Shown here: piece after piece, positions 6,001 through 7,702 of the stretch
Numbering within the stretch: the stretch's first letter is position 1
How the letters are laid out: each line of letters begins with the position of its first letter
From: JAFIHK01 sp041441455
Lineage (GTDB): Bacteria > Bacteroidota > Bacteroidia > Bacteroidales > UBA932
Direction: 5' to 3'
Length of the DNA stretch: 7,702 nucleotides
Assembly: GCA_041441455.1 (NCBI GenBank)
Contig: JASDTB010000105.1
Span: 1-7,702 of the forward strand
Notes under the pieces: model-generated
The model's database searches: none
What the model was told of the DNA's origin: nothing
Seen by the model: only the letters and a program-made list of their open reading frames with translations
Translations under genes and position numbers: made by a program

Positions 6001-7632
6001 ATGGCAAAAGAGATAAAATTCAACATAGAAGCACGCAACCTAATGAAGGAAGGCGTTGATGCACTAGCAAATGCGGTTAAAGTAACACTTGGACCTAAAG
6101 GAAGAAACGTTGTAATTGACAAAAAATATGGTTCACCACAAATCACAAAAGATGGTGTTACAGTAGCAAAAGAGATCGAGCTAGAAGACAGATTCGCTAA
6201 CATGGGAGCGCAAATGGTTAAAGAAGTTGCCTCAAAAACAGCAGATCAAGCAGGAGATGGAACTACAACAGCAACAGTGCTTGCACAATCAATCATTAGC
6301 GTAGGTCTTAAAAACGTAACTGCCGGTGCAAACCCAATGGACCTAAAGAGAGGTATCGATAAAGCAGTTGAAAAAGTTATTGCAAGTCTTAAAAAGCAAA
6401 GTCAATCAGTTGGTGACGATATCACTAAGATTGAGCAAGTTGCAACAATTTCTGCCAACAACGACAACAACATTGGTAAGCTAATCGCAGAGGCGATGGG
6501 AAAGGTTAAAAAAGAGGGAGTTATCACAGTTGAAGAGGCAAAAGGTACAGATACTGAAGTTAAAGTTGTTGAAGGAATGCAGTTCGACAGAGGTTATATC
6601 TCTCCATACTTCATGACAAATCCAGAAAAAATGGAGGCTGTTCTTGACAACCCACTAATTCTTATAACCGACAAGAAAATCTCTGCAATGAAAGATTTTA
6701 TGCCAGTTTTAGAGCCAGTTGCTCAAGGTGGCAGATCACTGCTAATCATAGCAGAAGATGTTGACGGAGAAGCTCTTGCTACTCTAGTTGTAAACCGTCT
6801 GCGCGGAACACTAAAGATTGCAGCTGTAAAAGCTCCAGGCTTTGGTGACAGAAGAAAAGAGATGTTGGAAGACATCGCAATTCTTACAGGTGGCGTTGTT
6901 ATCTCAGAAGAGAAAGGTCTTCGTTTAGATGCAGCTACTGTTGAAATGCTTGGTAAAGCAGAAAAAGTAACAATCGACAAAGAGAATACAACCATCGTAA
7001 ACGGAGTAGGTGAAAAATCTGAGATTGAAAAGAGAGTAGCTCAAATTCGCAAACAAATGGAGGCTACAACCTCTGACTACGATAGAGAGAAACTACAAGA
7101 GAGACTTGCAAAATTAGCTGGTGGTGTTGCAGTTCTATATGTTGGTGCAGCAACTGAAGTTGAGATGAAGGAGAAGAAAGACAGAGTAGACGACGCTCTT
7201 AGCGCAACTAGAGCTGCTGTTGAAGAGGGAATCGTACCTGGAGGTGGAGTTGCTTACATCCGCGCTATCGAGGATCTAAAAGATATGAAGGGTGAGAATG
7301 AAGATGAGACAACAGGTATTGCAATTGTAGCACGTGCCATCGAAGAGCCTCTAAGAATGATTGTTACAAATGCTGGCGTTGAAGGAAGCATCGTTGTTCA
7401 AAAGGTAAAAGAGGGAACAGCAGACTACGGATACAACGCAAGAGCTGACAGATACGAAAACCTACTAGCAGCAGGTGTTATTGACCCAACTAAGGTTACC
7501 AGAGTTGCACTAGAGAATGCAGCATCAGTAGCTGGAATGTTCTTAACCACAGAGTGTGTATTAGCTGAGAAGAAGGAGGAGACTCCAGCAGTTAATCCAG
7601 CCGCAATGGGCGGAATGGGTGGTATGATGTAA
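6001..7632 (+). CDS. groEL: Chaperonin GroEL (Hsp60)
   Basis: The full-length 543-residue subunit of the double-ring ATP-driven folding machine. The equatorial domain begins with the standard VKVTLGPKGRNVVIDK (27-42) and has the ATP-binding AGDGTTTATVLAQ with Asp86. The catalytic Asp398 falls in RVDDALSATRAAVEEG, followed by IVPGGGVAY. The apical domain includes GMQFDRGYISPYF and KAPGFGDRRKEML. The C-terminus ends in the flexible AMGGMGGMM tail typical of the main housekeeping copy. No key residue is missing. The start ATG begins MAKEIKF, as in most family members. Codon choice looks more selected (more C-ending codons, fewer A/T-rich stretches) than in the glycosyltransferase genes, as expected for high expression. 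A strong terminator follows 21 bases after the stop. Confidence 0.99.
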   Translation: MAKEIKFNIEARNLMKEGVDALANAVKVTLGPKGRNVVIDKKYGSPQITKDGVTVAKEIELEDRFANMGAQMVKEVASKTADQAGDGTTTATVLAQSIISVGLKNVTAGANPMDLKRGIDKAVEKVIASLKKQSQSVGDDITKIEQVATISANNDNNIGKLIAEAMGKVKKEGVITVEEAKGTDTEVKVVEGMQFDRGYISPYFMTNPEKMEAVLDNPLILITDKKISAMKDFMPVLEPVAQGGRSLLIIAEDVDGEALATLVVNRLRGTLKIAAVKAPGFGDRRKEMLEDIAILTGGVVISEEKGLRLDAATVEMLGKAEKVTIDKENTTIVNGVGEKSEIEKRVAQIRKQMEATTSDYDREKLQERLAKLAGGVAVLYVGAATEVEMKEKKDRVDDALSATRAAVEEGIVPGGGVAYIRAIEDLKDMKGENEDETTGIAIVARAIEEPLRMIVTNAGVEGSIVVQKVKEGTADYGYNARADRYENLLAAGVIDPTKVTRVALENAASVAGMFLTTECVLAEKKEETPAVNPAAMGGMGGMM

Positions 7633-7653
7633 AATACAGATATTATCAAAAAT

Positions 7654-7689
7654 GAGGGTGACTAAAAAGTAAGTCACTCTCTTTTTTTT
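7654..7689 (+). terminator. Intrinsic terminator of groES-groEL
   Basis: A 10-bp stem, GAGGGTGACT with AGTCACTCTC (one G-U pair), encloses the loop AAAAAGTA and is followed at once by eight T. It lies 21 bases after the groEL stop and ends the chaperonin operon. The remaining 13 bases of the window show nothing recognisable. Confidence 0.92.
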
Positions 7690-7702
7690 ATCCAGCAATA
7701 CA

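Noticed and set aside
6723..6995. Minus-strand 90-codon open frame inside groEL, and a similar one at 7425-7649.
   Set aside because: Both are antisense shadows of the strongly biased groEL codons, serine/proline-rich and without a promoter or ribosome site.

Overview
The window looks like ordinary chromosome of a Bacteroidota bacterium, most likely of the order Bacteroidales. Three things point there. A near-perfect Bacteroidota-type promoter (TTTG, 19 bases, TAnnTTTG) stands in front of the tRNA gene. Most genes lack a Shine-Dalgarno sequence and have A-rich leaders. The proteins (NhaD, GroES/GroEL, a Na/Pi cotransporter with a PhoU tail) resemble Bacteroidales versions. The DNA is A+T-rich, and by eye more so in the glycosyltransferase genes than in groEL. 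The assignment rests on recalled family patterns, not on a search.

Left part (1-3026): a plus-strand run starts with the C-terminal end of a Na/Pi cotransporter (PhoU-like tail). Four bases later comes a secreted phosphodiester glycosidase (NAGPA-domain) protein, whose stop codon overlaps the start of a family 4 glycosyltransferase. A family 2 glycosyltransferase on the minus strand meets this run head-on; the two stop codons overlap. These genes suggest cell-surface glycan synthesis or trimming, but their substrates cannot be read from sequence.

Middle part (3054-5570): all on the minus strand. nhaD (Na+/H+ antiporter), tadA (tRNA adenosine deaminase) and a YqaA-type membrane protein gene are tightly packed and probably one operon. 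A tRNA-Gln(UUG) gene follows with its own promoter and its own intrinsic terminator. tadA makes inosine at the wobble base of tRNA-Arg, so it has no direct link with the neighbouring tRNA-Gln.

Right part (5571-7702): groES and groEL on the plus strand, divergent from nhaD across a 174-base spacer that holds repeated TGTCA and CATATTTG words and a small palindrome. A strong terminator closes the chaperonin operon.

I found no mobile element, CRISPR array, riboswitch or clear new system. The points most worth a second look are the groES upstream repeats, the hairpin directly in front of the tadA start codon, and the phosphate transporter / phosphodiester glycosidase / glycosyltransferase cluster.
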